The notes under the pieces: model-generated
Database searches by the model: none
What the model was told of the DNA's origin: nothing
What the model saw: only the letters and a program-made list of their open reading frames with translations
Made by a program: the position numbers and the translations under genes
Part shown: one piece after another, positions 24,733-32,237 of the stretch
Layout: each line of letters starts with the position of its first letter
How positions within the stretch are numbered: the first letter of the stretch is position 1
NCBI GenBank assembly: GCA_019116245.1
Contig: DXCC01000017.1
Span: forward strand, 124,001-188,000
DNA length: 64,000 nt
Reading direction: 5' to 3'
Origin: Candidatus Tidjanibacter faecipullorum
GTDB taxonomy: Bacteria > Bacteroidota > Bacteroidia > Bacteroidales > Rikenellaceae

Positions 24733-27126
24733 ATGAAGGGAGGGCGGAAATACCTGTCGACGCTGGGCTGCCTGCTGGCGGTGTGGTCGTGTTCGGTGAC
24801 ACGAAACCTGCCGCCGGACAGCTACATGCTGAACGCCAACAAGATCGAGACGGACAAGAGCGCGCCGCGCGAGGAGCGCATCTCGGCCGGCGATCTGGAC
24901 CGCTATGTCCGTCAGAGTCCTTCCAAGAAGCTGTTGGGAACCAACTTCCCTACCTGGCTGTACAGTCAGGCCAATCCCCTGAAACACAACGGCTGGAACA
25001 ATCTGCTCCGCCGGCTCGGCAGTGAGCCCGTACTGCTCGATACGGCGCAGGCCCGGCTGTCGGATCAGAACATTCTGCTGTACATGCACCGGCGCGGTTT
25101 CTACGATGCCGCGAGCGACTTTGACATCCGCTACCGCAAGCGCAAGGCCACGGTGACCTACGTCGTCCGGCAGGGCGAGCCTTTCCGTGTCCGCACGTTC
25201 CGCTACGACTTCCAGGACCGCTCCCTGGAGGAGCCGATCCTGAGCGACACTGCCCAAAGCCTCATCCGGCCGGGCATGATTTTCGACCTGGATGTGCTGG
25301 ACAACGAACGGAAGCGGATCGTCGCCGACCTCAAGAACCGGGGCTACTACGCCTTCTCGGTCAATAACCTCACCTACGTGGCCGATACGCTGATCGGTCA
25401 CCACCAGGTCGATCTGACGATGGTGGTTCACCGCCAGCTGGAGGGATACGACGAGGAGGGCGAACCGCTCTATGCCGACAATGCCGTGTACCGCATCGGC
25501 AACATCTGTGTTTTCCCCGATTACAATGCGACCCTTGCGGCGACCGATCCGGATTATCTGCGGGAGATGGATACCCTGGAGTTCCGGGGACTGAAGATTG
25601 TCAACCGCGGCCGGCTGAAGGTGCGCCCGCAGACCTTCCGGCGGGCCATCCCGCTCTACCGGGGCGCCCTGTACCGCACCGACAACGTCCAGCGTACGGC
25701 GGCCAACCTGCAGCGCATGGAGTATTTCAACAGCACGAGCCTGGTCTATTCGCCGGTGCCGCCCTCGGCCGTGGCCGATTCCGTGGCCGGTCTCTCGCTG
25801 CAGTTGTCGGATACGCTCCGCACGGTGCCGCAGCGGCAGCTCGACTGCAACATCTACTGCACGCCCGCCATGCTGCAGGGCTACACGATCGACTTCGAGG
25901 GTACGATGTCCTCCGCATTCTATGCCTTGCGTCCGACGATCAGCTACCTGAACCGCAACGTCTTCCGCGGTGCGGAGCTGCTGAACATCAGTCTGACGGG
26001 CGGATACGAATACAACACGGATGACGTGCTGCTCAAGCACGCCTACGAGGTGGGACTGTCGGCTTCGGTGACCTTTCCGCGCTTCCTCGGCTTTTCGCAG
26101 TTCGACCGGCGGGGGCGCATGTTCCGGCCGACGACCCGCGTGGAACTCTCGACCAACCTGCAGCGCAAGTCGAAATACGACCGAAATATTACGGGTGCCA
26201 GTTTCGGCTACACGTGGGGCAACGGCCGCCACTCGACCTATACGGTTCGTCCGATCGATTTCAACCTTGTTGACGTGAGCTACATCGACGAGGCGTTTCT
26301 GAACTCGATCCAGAACAGTTACCTGCGCGAGAGCTACAAGTCGCAGTACATCGCCGCCATTTCGGGTTCGTATGTCTACAACCTGCCCGAGACGCGGCGC
26401 GGCCATGCGATCACGGTGCGCGTGAACGCCGAGACGGCCGGCAACCTGACCGACGGCCTGGCCCACTGGCTGTCGTCGCCCGTGACGGAGACGGTCACTT
26501 CGGCCAACGGTACGCAGCCGCCGCGCACGGAGACCTTCTACAAGGTGTTCAATATCCGGTATTCGCAGTATTTCCGCGTGGACGCCAGTTTCAGCAGCAC
26601 GATCCCGCTCGGCGTGCGTACGGCCATCGCCTACCGGTTCTACGGCGGCATCGGTCTGCCCTACGGCAACTCCTCCACGCTGCCGATGGACCGCATGTTC
26701 TACGTGGGCGGCAGCAACAGCATGCGCGGCTGGCCGGTGCGTACGCTCGGCCCGGGCACCTCGACCATGGGGCGCGAGACGGGATTCAAGGACCAGCTCG
26801 GCAACATGCGCCTGGAGGCCAATCTGGAGTTCCGCTTTCCGATCTGGAATGCGCTGCGGGGGGCGGTCTTCTTCGACGCCGGCAACGTCTGGATGGCCGG
26901 CATACCCGGTGCGGCCGAGGACGAGGTGTTCCGTTTCGATCGCTTCTACAAGCAGCTCGGCTTCAATACCGGTTTCGGTCTGCGCTACGACCTCGACCTG
27001 GTGGTGATCCGCCTCGACTGGGGTATGCGGCTCTACGATCCGAGCCGCCCGGCCGGCGACCGGTGGATCCGCACCTTCCGCTGGAGCGACACCGCCTTCA
27101 ATTTCGGCATCGGTTATCCGTTCTGA
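24733..27126 (+). CDS. tamL: TamL: Omp85-family lipoprotein of the translocation/assembly module
   Basis: A 797-residue outer-membrane protein. The N-terminus is lipoprotein-like (LGCLLAVWSCSVTRNLP). POTRA-type repeats span about 70-360, and a 16-stranded Omp85 barrel follows from about 390. The barrel shows the VGGSNSMRGWPVRTLGPG lid-lock motif and ends in Phe (FNFGIGYPF). The lipidated N-terminus distinguishes the Bacteroidetes TamL form from proteobacterial TamA. The gene is usually paired with a TamB-like protein, which is not in this window. Confidence 0.88.
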   Translation: MKGGRKYLSTLGCLLAVWSCSVTRNLPPDSYMLNANKIETDKSAPREERISAGDLDRYVRQSPSKKLLGTNFPTWLYSQANPLKHNGWNNLLRRLGSEPVLLDTAQARLSDQNILLYMHRRGFYDAASDFDIRYRKRKATVTYVVRQGEPFRVRTFRYDFQDRSLEEPILSDTAQSLIRPGMIFDLDVLDNERKRIVADLKNRGYYAFSVNNLTYVADTLIGHHQVDLTMVVHRQLEGYDEEGEPLYADNAVYRIGNICVFPDYNATLAATDPDYLREMDTLEFRGLKIVNRGRLKVRPQTFRRAIPLYRGALYRTDNVQRTAANLQRMEYFNSTSLVYSPVPPSAVADSVAGLSLQLSDTLRTVPQRQLDCNIYCTPAMLQGYTIDFEGTMSSAFYALRPTISYLNRNVFRGAELLNISLTGGYEYNTDDVLLKHAYEVGLSASVTFPRFLGFSQFDRRGRMFRPTTRVELSTNLQRKSKYDRNITGASFGYTWGNGRHSTYTVRPIDFNLVDVSYIDEAFLNSIQNSYLRESYKSQYIAAISGSYVYNLPETRRGHAITVRVNAETAGNLTDGLAHWLSSPVTETVTSANGTQPPRTETFYKVFNIRYSQYFRVDASFSSTIPLGVRTAIAYRFYGGIGLPYGNSSTLPMDRMFYVGGSNSMRGWPVRTLGPGTSTMGRETGFKDQLGNMRLEANLEFRFPIWNALRGAVFFDAGNVWMAGIPGAAEDEVFRFDRFYKQLGFNTGFGLRYDLDLVVIRLDWGMRLYDPSRPAGDRWIRTFRWSDTAFNFGIGYPF

Positions 27127-27189
27127 TCGGCTGTAGGACCGGTGCAGGTGAAAAATGGGTAAACCGGATCATTTTCACCGATTTTTACC

Positions 27190-27197
27190 TATCTTTG
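27190..27197 (+). promoter_or_regulatory. -7 element of the metK leader
   Basis: TATCTTTG sits about 25 bp upstream of the SAM-II-like aptamer and 209 bp before metK, so the aptamer lies inside the transcript. Confidence 0.75.
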
Positions 27198-27220
27198 TGC
27201 CGCCCGAAAAGCGTTGTCGG

Positions 27221-27276
27221 GCAGTGGAAAGATTTGGCCGCTTGCAAACCACGTAAAAAAATCGCTAAAGAAGCGT
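27221..27276 (+). promoter_or_regulatory. SAM-II-like riboswitch upstream of metK
   Basis: The leader matches the SAM-II (metA motif) pseudoknot from memory. P1 is GTGG (27224-27227) / CCAC (27249-27252). The conserved GATTTGGCC loop follows the 5' P1 arm, TTGCAAA precedes the 3' P1 arm, and CGTAAA...TCGCTAAAG comes after it. The pseudoknot P2 can form between CGCTT (27239-27243) and AAGCG (27271-27275). The placement before S-adenosylmethionine synthetase fits feedback repression by the product. The metK start is about 130 nt downstream, further than in classic SAM-II leaders that occlude the ribosome-binding site. Confidence 0.85.
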
Positions 27277-27353
27277 TTCGATTTTCTTTAGGAACCGACG
27301 ACCGGTTTTCTACAAGAGCCCAAAAATTTCCATTTTAAAATCTTTATCGTATC

Positions 27354-27404
27354 ATGGGCGCCGTCTCTTCCGTGCGAAGGGTAGGGGCCGTAAAGAATTT
27401 TTAA
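27354..27404 (+). CDS. 16-codon upstream ORF ending one base before metK
   Basis: ATG at 27354 opens a frame encoding [16 protein letters not shown] with TAA at 27402-27404. The metK ATG is at 27406, leaving a single base between stop and start. Such spacing would allow re-initiation or translational coupling. Whether it is translated is not known. It is too short to judge coding character. Confidence 0.35.
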   Translation: MGAVSSVRRVGAVKNF

Positions 27405-27405
27405 A

Positions 27406-28695
27406 ATGGCATTTCTGTTTACGTCGGAGGCCGTGTCCGAGGGACACCCCGACAAAATTTCGGATCAGATTTCGGATGCGATCCTCGACGAGTTCCTGCG
27501 TCGGGACCGCGAAGCCAAGGTAGCCTGCGAAACCCTCTGCACGACGGGGCTGGTCGTCGTGGCCGGTGAGGTGCGCTCGGATGCGTACGTCGATGTGCAG
27601 GAGGTGGCGCGGCGGGTCATCAACCGCATCGGCTACACCAAGAGCGAATACATGTTCGACGGCAACTCCTGCGGTGTGCTGTCGGCCATTCACGAGCAGA
27701 GTCCCGACATCAACCAGGGCGTCGTGCAGGAGGAAGAGTCCGCTCAGGGAGCCGGTGACCAGGGCATCATGTTCGGCTACGCCTGCGACGAGACGCGCGA
27801 ATTCATGCCCGCCACGCTGATTCTGGCGCAGGTCATCATGAAGGAGCTGGCCGTCATCCGGCGCGAGCACAACGAGATGCCCTACCTGCGTCCCGATGCC
27901 AAGAGCCAGGTGACCATCGAGTATGACGAGTCGGGTTGCCCGGTACGGGTCCACACGATCGTCGTATCGACCCAGCACGACGAATTCGTGCGCGCCGGCG
28001 GCAACGTCTCCGAAAAGGAGGCCGAGCGGCAGATGTGCAAGCGGATCGAGGACGATGTGCGCAGCATCCTGATTCCCCGCGTGAAGGCGCGCCTGCAGCG
28101 GGCCAACGACAAACTGGCCGATCTGATCGGCGACGACTACCTGCTCTACGTCAATCCGACGGGCAAGTTCGTGATCGGAGGCCCTCACGGCGATACGGGT
28201 GTCACGGGCCGCAAGGTGATCGTTGACACCTACGGCGGTCGCGGTGCGCACGGCGGCGGCGCCTTCTCCGGCAAGGATTCCTCCAAGGTGGACCGTTCGG
28301 CCGCCTATGCCGCCCGGCATATTGCCAAGAACATGGTGGCGGCCGGCATTGCCGACCAGGTGCTGGTGCAGCTCTCCTATGCCATCGGCATTGCCTATCC
28401 GCTGAGCATCTTCGTGGATACCTACGGTACGGCGCATGTCCGTGAGTCGGACAGCGAGATTGCCCGCCGCATCGAGGGGCTGTTCGATCTGTCGCCGGCG
28501 GCGATCGTAGAGCGTTTCGGCCTGAAGAACCCGATTTTCGAGGCGACCGCTTCGTACGGCCACTTCGGCAACCGTCCTTATAAAAAAGAAGTGACGGTGT
28601 ACGAGAACGGCTGTCCGACCACCCGCGAGGTGGAATTCTTCAGCTGGGAGAAACTCGACGAAGTGGATCGCCTGCGCCGCGAATTCAATCTGTAA
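27406..28695 (+). CDS. metK: S-adenosylmethionine synthetase
   Basis: A 429-residue enzyme making SAM from ATP and methionine. Signatures are [14 protein letters not shown] (12-25), [12 protein letters not shown] (115-126) and the Gly-rich [19 protein letters not shown] loop (about 284-302). At 429 residues it is slightly longer than the 384-residue E. coli enzyme, as in other Bacteroidetes. Expression is probably controlled by the SAM-II-like leader and possibly by the upstream mini-ORF. A hairpin terminator follows. Confidence 0.97.
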   Translation: MAFLFTSEAVSEGHPDKISDQISDAILDEFLRRDREAKVACETLCTTGLVVVAGEVRSDAYVDVQEVARRVINRIGYTKSEYMFDGNSCGVLSAIHEQSPDINQGVVQEEESAQGAGDQGIMFGYACDETREFMPATLILAQVIMKELAVIRREHNEMPYLRPDAKSQVTIEYDESGCPVRVHTIVVSTQHDEFVRAGGNVSEKEAERQMCKRIEDDVRSILIPRVKARLQRANDKLADLIGDDYLLYVNPTGKFVIGGPHGDTGVTGRKVIVDTYGGRGAHGGGAFSGKDSSKVDRSAAYAARHIAKNMVAAGIADQVLVQLSYAIGIAYPLSIFVDTYGTAHVRESDSEIARRIEGLFDLSPAAIVERFGLKNPIFEATASYGHFGNRPYKKEVTVYENGCPTTREVEFFSWEKLDEVDRLRREFNL

Positions 28696-28705
28696 ACCCT
28701 TACGG

Positions 28706-28736
28706 ACGGAGGAACGGGAACTACCCGCTCCTCCGT
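28706..28736 (+). terminator. Hairpin after metK
   Basis: ACGGAGGA-CGGG pairs with CCCG-TCCTCCGT, with one internal mismatch. It is 10 bp after the metK stop and has only a weak T tract. Confidence 0.6.
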
Positions 28737-28848
28737 TGTCCAAATAGTCGGGCGGCCGTTGCGGTCGCCTTTGCTACACAGGGGCAGCCGGAGATTCCGC
28801 TTCCCGTGCCGCCCTGTCCGAAGAACCCGTTCAATCCCCAAACCACCC

Positions 28849-29541
28849 ATGTTCGGCCCCATTGTTTACAAGACCCTGCAACGGCTGCTGCCTCCCATGA
28901 CCTGGGACATGCCCGATCGGGACGCCGTCTATCTGACCTTCGACGACGGTCCGACGCCCGAGGTGACGCCGTGGGTGCTGGAGACGCTGGCCGCCTACGG
29001 GGTGAAGGCCACCTTCTTCTGCCTGGGGCGCAATGTGGACCGGCACCCCGACCTCTTCCGGGCCATTCTGGAGGGGGGACACCAGGTGGGAAACCACTCC
29101 TACAGCCACATCAAGGGGTGGGGTACGGAGGACGAGGAGTATGTGAACGACGTCGAACTGGGGGCCCAGCTGATCGGTTCGTCCCTCTACCGGCCCCCCT
29201 ACGGACGCATCACGCGGCGGCAGGCCGACCTGCTGGCTGCGAACTGTCATCTGGTGATGGGCAGTGTGCTGAGCGGAGACTATAATCCGGCGGTGTCGCC
29301 CGAACGGGTGCTGCGCAACGTCACGCAATATGTGCGCGGCGGATCGATCGTGGTCTTTCATGATTCGCGGAAGGCCTATCCGCGGACCCGTTACGCACTG
29401 CCGCGCGCCATCGAATACATTCGCGACCGGGGGTATCTGTTCCGCACGTTGTCCTGTCCGGCGGTGGAGCCGCTGCGGGAGACGCATGCGCTGATCGGCG
29501 AGCCGGTGGTGGTGTCGGTTGCTGAAAAATTGAGACGATGA
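28849..29541 (+). CDS. Polysaccharide deacetylase (NodB/CE4 type)
   Basis: A 230-residue CE4 protein. It has the NodB motifs YLTFDDGPTPEVTPWVLETL (Asp-Asp pair, about 27-46), HQVGNHSYSHIKGW (H-S-x-x-H metal site) and LYRPPYGRIT. GSIVVFHDSRKA forms the C-terminal motif. It likely N-deacetylates an envelope glycan. No signal peptide is evident, so it may be cytosolic or peripherally membrane-bound. Its TGA overlaps the ATG of ubiX by 4 bp, indicating coupled translation. Confidence 0.9.
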   Translation: MFGPIVYKTLQRLLPPMTWDMPDRDAVYLTFDDGPTPEVTPWVLETLAAYGVKATFFCLGRNVDRHPDLFRAILEGGHQVGNHSYSHIKGWGTEDEEYVNDVELGAQLIGSSLYRPPYGRITRRQADLLAANCHLVMGSVLSGDYNPAVSPERVLRNVTQYVRGGSIVVFHDSRKAYPRTRYALPRAIEYIRDRGYLFRTLSCPAVEPLRETHALIGEPVVVSVAEKLRR

Positions 29542-30101
29542 AAAAGATTCTGGTGGCCGTTACCGGCGCAAGCGGCGCAATCTATGCGCGTCAGACGATC
29601 GACCTGCTGACCCGGATCGGGGAGCTGGAGGAGATCGGCGTCATGGTGAGCCGTCACGGCCGCGAGGTGCTGGCGTTCGAGGGAGAGCAGTTGCCCGCCC
29701 GCGATCCGCGCATCCGTTTCTTCGACAACGACGATCTGTTCGCTCCGCCCGCTTCGGGGTCGGCCGACTATGATGCCATGATTGTCGTGCCCTGTTCGAT
29801 GGGAAGCGTGGGGCGTATGGCGGCCGGCGTGTCGTCCGATCTGATCGGACGTGCGGCCGACGTAATGCTCAAGGAGCGCCGGAGGCTGGTGCTGGTCGTG
29901 CGCGAGACGCCGCTCAGCACGATCCATCTGCGCAACCTGACCCTCCTGTCGGAGTGCGGCGCCGTCGTGCTGCCCGCCGCCCCGTCGTTCTATTCCCGTC
30001 CACAGGAGATCGAGGCGTTGTGCGCAACCGTTTCACAGCGTATCCTGCGCGTACTGGGGCTACCGGTTGAGGGATTTCGCTGGGGCGAAGAACGGTCATG
30101 A
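29538..30101 (+). CDS. ubiX: UbiX-like flavin prenyltransferase
   Basis: A 187-residue flavoprotein beginning MKKILVAVTGASGAIYARQT, with IVVPCSMGSVGRMAAGVSSD and ETPLSTIHLRNL, the UbiX/Pad1 signatures. It prenylates FMN to make the cofactor of UbiD-type decarboxylases. In Bacteroidetes this probably serves menaquinone synthesis or another decarboxylase; no ubiD lies in the window. It overlaps the deacetylase gene by 4 bp. Confidence 0.92.
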   Translation: MKKILVAVTGASGAIYARQTIDLLTRIGELEEIGVMVSRHGREVLAFEGEQLPARDPRIRFFDNDDLFAPPASGSADYDAMIVVPCSMGSVGRMAAGVSSDLIGRAADVMLKERRRLVLVVRETPLSTIHLRNLTLLSECGAVVLPAAPSFYSRPQEIEALCATVSQRILRVLGLPVEGFRWGEERS

Positions 30102-30118
30102 CGTGACCAAACCATACC

Positions 30119-30164
30119 AAGCGGCCGGAATCTTCCTTGAGGACATTCCGGCCGCTTCGTTTTT
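30119..30164. terminator. Terminator between ubiX and the converging regulator gene
   Basis: A 13-bp perfect stem AAGCGGCCGGAAT / ATTCCGGCCGCTT with a T tract (CGTTTTT) on the plus side. Confidence 0.85.
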
Positions 30165-30181
30165 GGATGTTGCTCCGCGTG

Positions 30182-30475
30182 TCAGTCACGGGGCGAGAGG
30201 TAGCTTTTCAGGGCTTCGGCATAGGCCTCGAAGGCCGAGACGCCCTGTTCGGTGACGGTACATACCGTGCGGGGCATCCTCCCCCGGAAGGTCTTTTCGA
30301 TCCGGATGTAGCCGGCTTTCTGCAGCTTGTCGAGCTGTACGCTCAGGTTGCCGGCCGTGGCGCCGGTCTGTTCGCGCAGGAAGCCGAAGTCGGCCTCTTC
30401 GACGCTCATCAGCAGCGACATGACGGCCAGTCGCAACTCGGAGTGCAGCAGGGGGTCCAGTTCCTTGAATTTCAT
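30182..30475 (-). CDS. Winged-helix transcriptional regulator
   Basis: A 97-residue single-domain wHTH protein. It contains LLHSELRLAVMSLLMSVEEA, FGFLREQTGATAGNLSVQLD (recognition helix) and the wing KTFRGRMPRTVCTVTEQG. The pattern matches the HTH_34 group of small regulators that in Bacteroidetes usually sit beside a membrane protein gene. It overlaps the upstream membrane-protein gene by 4 bp, so the two are co-translated and probably work as one unit. Confidence 0.88.
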   Translation of the reverse strand: MKFKELDPLLHSELRLAVMSLLMSVEEADFGFLREQTGATAGNLSVQLDKLQKAGYIRIEKTFRGRMPRTVCTVTEQGVSAFEAYAEALKSYLSPRD

Positions 30476-31095
30476 GCCTGTTTTCCTTTGCGGGCGCGGC
30501 GGTTGAGCAGCCAGCCCGGTACGATCACATTCAGCACGGCAATGCCGGCAAAGAGCAAAAGTACGTCATATCCGGCAATCGCAAAAGCCCCTGCGGCGCC
30601 CGGTATGGCGGTGAGGATGCCGATGACCAGCACCGGGCGGTTGCGCAGCAGCAGGCCAGTTGCGGCGTTTGTGAAGCCCAGCAGCAGGATGAGCAGCGGT
30701 ACGATCGGGAGGATCGGCGTGGTGATGTCCAGCAGCGGCAGGGCAATAGCTATGCAGCCCAGTCCGATGGCTACGCCGCCGAAGAGCCGCCAGAGGCCCG
30801 ACAGGATGCCGTCGAACCAGGTGCGGGCGGTGGGCTCCGCATCGTAGCGCCGGCGGGTGAGGGTGTCGAGCGGCCAGCCGATCACGGGAATGGCCAGCCA
30901 AAGCAGGTTCCAGAGCGGGTTGCCCGTGGCGGAGAGCAGCCCCCACACGACGAGCGTCGTTACGGTGATGATGCTGCCCCACACCAGCAGCGGGGTGCCG
31001 ATGTGGCGTTCCAGCCGGCGGCGGCTGTTGGCCACCATGTCGGCAATCAGTTCGAGACTCCTTTGGGGGTCGAGTGCATTCGTTTTCGTTTCCAT
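30472..31095 (-). CDS. Membrane protein paired with the wHTH regulator
   Basis: A 207-residue protein with six hydrophobic segments after a cytosolic N-terminus (METKTNALDPQRSLELIADM, then VANSRRRLERH). An open frame extends upstream to 31686 on this strand, but it runs antisense through efp and is rejected. The start at 31095 fits the membrane protein. It is the first gene of a two-gene unit with the regulator; it may be a target or sensor partner, by analogy with other wHTH/membrane pairs (inference). Confidence 0.8.
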   Translation of the reverse strand: METKTNALDPQRSLELIADMVANSRRRLERHIGTPLLVWGSIITVTTLVVWGLLSATGNPLWNLLWLAIPVIGWPLDTLTRRRYDAEPTARTWFDGILSGLWRLFGGVAIGLGCIAIALPLLDITTPILPIVPLLILLLGFTNAATGLLLRNRPVLVIGILTAIPGAAGAFAIAGYDVLLLFAGIAVLNVIVPGWLLNRRARKGKQA

Positions 31096-31258
31096 AGTCA
31101 CGTGTGTTTTAGAGTGGTACTTGCGTGGTTGTATTGCAAATATAAAATAGTTTATAAAATAAACCAAAAGATGGAGTGAAAAAATGTGGCGGAACGGAAA
31201 AGGGGGGCTGGAGAGGGGGTGGCGGAGCAAACGATTTTCATATCTGCGAAAAACATCG

Positions 31259-31266
31259 TAAATTTG
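31259..31266 (+). promoter_or_regulatory. -7 element of efp
   Basis: TAAATTTG, 75 bp upstream of the efp start codon. The rest of the 246-bp gap between 31096 and 31341 shows no gene. Confidence 0.65.
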
Positions 31267-31341
31267 CAAGTTGGCTGTTTGTTGTGCAGACAGCCGCACC
31301 GACCAGACAATCATAAACCAATCAAAAAAGCATAACGACAA

Positions 31342-31908
31342 ATGGCTACGACCGCAGACATCAAGAACGGCATGTGCATCGAGCTCAACGGCAAGACCTA
31401 CAGCGTCGTGGAGTTCCTGCATGTGAAACCGGGCAAGGGCCCCGCTTTCGTTCGCACCAAACTGAAAAACCTCGAGAACGGCCGCATCATCGAGAACACC
31501 TTCTCGGCCGGCGAGAAAATCGAACCCGTACGCGTAGAGCGTCGTCCCTACCAGTTTACCTATGAGGATGACCTGGGTGCGCACTTCATGCACACCGAGA
31601 CCTTCGAGGAGATCACCATCGACAAGAACATGATCGAGAACGCCGACTTGATGACCGACGGTCAGATCGTCGAGGTGATGTTCCACACCGACAAGGAGAT
31701 CGTTCTCTCGGCCGAACTGCCCCCCATCGTGGATATGGAGGTAACCTACACCGAACCCGGCGTCAAGGGCGATACCGCTTCGTCGAACTCGCTGAAGGCT
31801 GCTACCGTCAACACGGGCGCTACGGTGAAAGTGCCGCTCTTCATCAACACGGGCGACAAGATCCGCGTCGATACCCGCACCCGCGAGTACTACGAGCGCA
31901 TCAAATAG
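31342..31908 (+). CDS. efp: Elongation factor P
   Basis: A 188-residue protein of normal EF-P length with KOW and two OB domains. The tip loop VKPGKGPAF places the modifiable Lys between Gly residues (P-G-K-G), and the C-terminal signature is [22 protein letters not shown]. It rescues ribosomes stalled at polyproline. No epmA/epmB or ymfI modification gene is nearby. A strong terminator follows. Confidence 0.97.
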   Translation: MATTADIKNGMCIELNGKTYSVVEFLHVKPGKGPAFVRTKLKNLENGRIIENTFSAGEKIEPVRVERRPYQFTYEDDLGAHFMHTETFEEITIDKNMIENADLMTDGQIVEVMFHTDKEIVLSAELPPIVDMEVTYTEPGVKGDTASSNSLKAATVNTGATVKVPLFINTGDKIRVDTRTREYYERIK

Positions 31909-31931
31909 TCTCCTCTACGGAGCGCAAGGAA

Positions 31932-31965
31932 AAGGGCGTCCCGATCTGCGGATCGGGACGCCCTT
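31932..31965 (+). terminator. Terminator after efp
   Basis: A perfect 15-bp stem AAGGGCGTCCCGATC / GATCGGGACGCCCTT with a 4-nt loop, 23 bp after the stop. Confidence 0.85.
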
Positions 31966-32033
31966 CTGTTTGGAGCGGTCGGGTCGGTTGACGGTGGAGA
32001 GGCCGCGCCGACGGGACCGGAGCGGATACCATA

Positions 32034-32064
32034 AAAAAAGGAGGAGACCCCCGAAGGGGCCTCC
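32034..32064 (-). terminator. Terminator of the collagen-like lipoprotein gene
   Basis: On the minus strand GGAGGCCCC / GGGGGTCTCC forms a stem followed by TCC and then seven T residues. It is about 175 bp past the stop codon. Confidence 0.75.
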
Positions 32065-32227
32065 CCCAAGTTGTCCCGGAGGTGCTGTCGGTCTCCGGGA
32101 CGGGAGACAATGAGATTTGTCGTTGTGCCGGTGACAGAAGCCGGTCCGGCAGAAGAGAGGAGAAGAGGACCCCCGTAGGGGCCCCCTCCCCCAAGCGGAG
32201 TACCGGAGACGGGTACCGCCTCCGGTA
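32034..32227. repeat. Cluster of four hairpins in the 3' region of the lipoprotein gene
   Basis: Between the lipoprotein stop (32238) and its terminator lie four stem-loops: 32201-32227 (TACCGGAG/CTCCGGTA), 32164-32192, 32073-32101 (GTCCCGGAG/CTCCGGGAC) and 32043-32064. The second and fourth are near-copies, each an ACCCCCG-A/T-AGGGGC stem followed by a C-rich CCTCCCCCAAG end. The gap between 31909 and 32237 otherwise holds only the efp terminator. Confidence 0.7.
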
Positions 32228-32237
32228 CAGGGGGTTG

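Noticed and set aside
23929..26466. 845-codon antisense open frame over the nitroreductase and tamL genes
   Set aside because: Composition is His/Arg/Val/Gly filler with no domain, it runs opposite to two well-supported genes, and GC-rich DNA produces such frames by chance.
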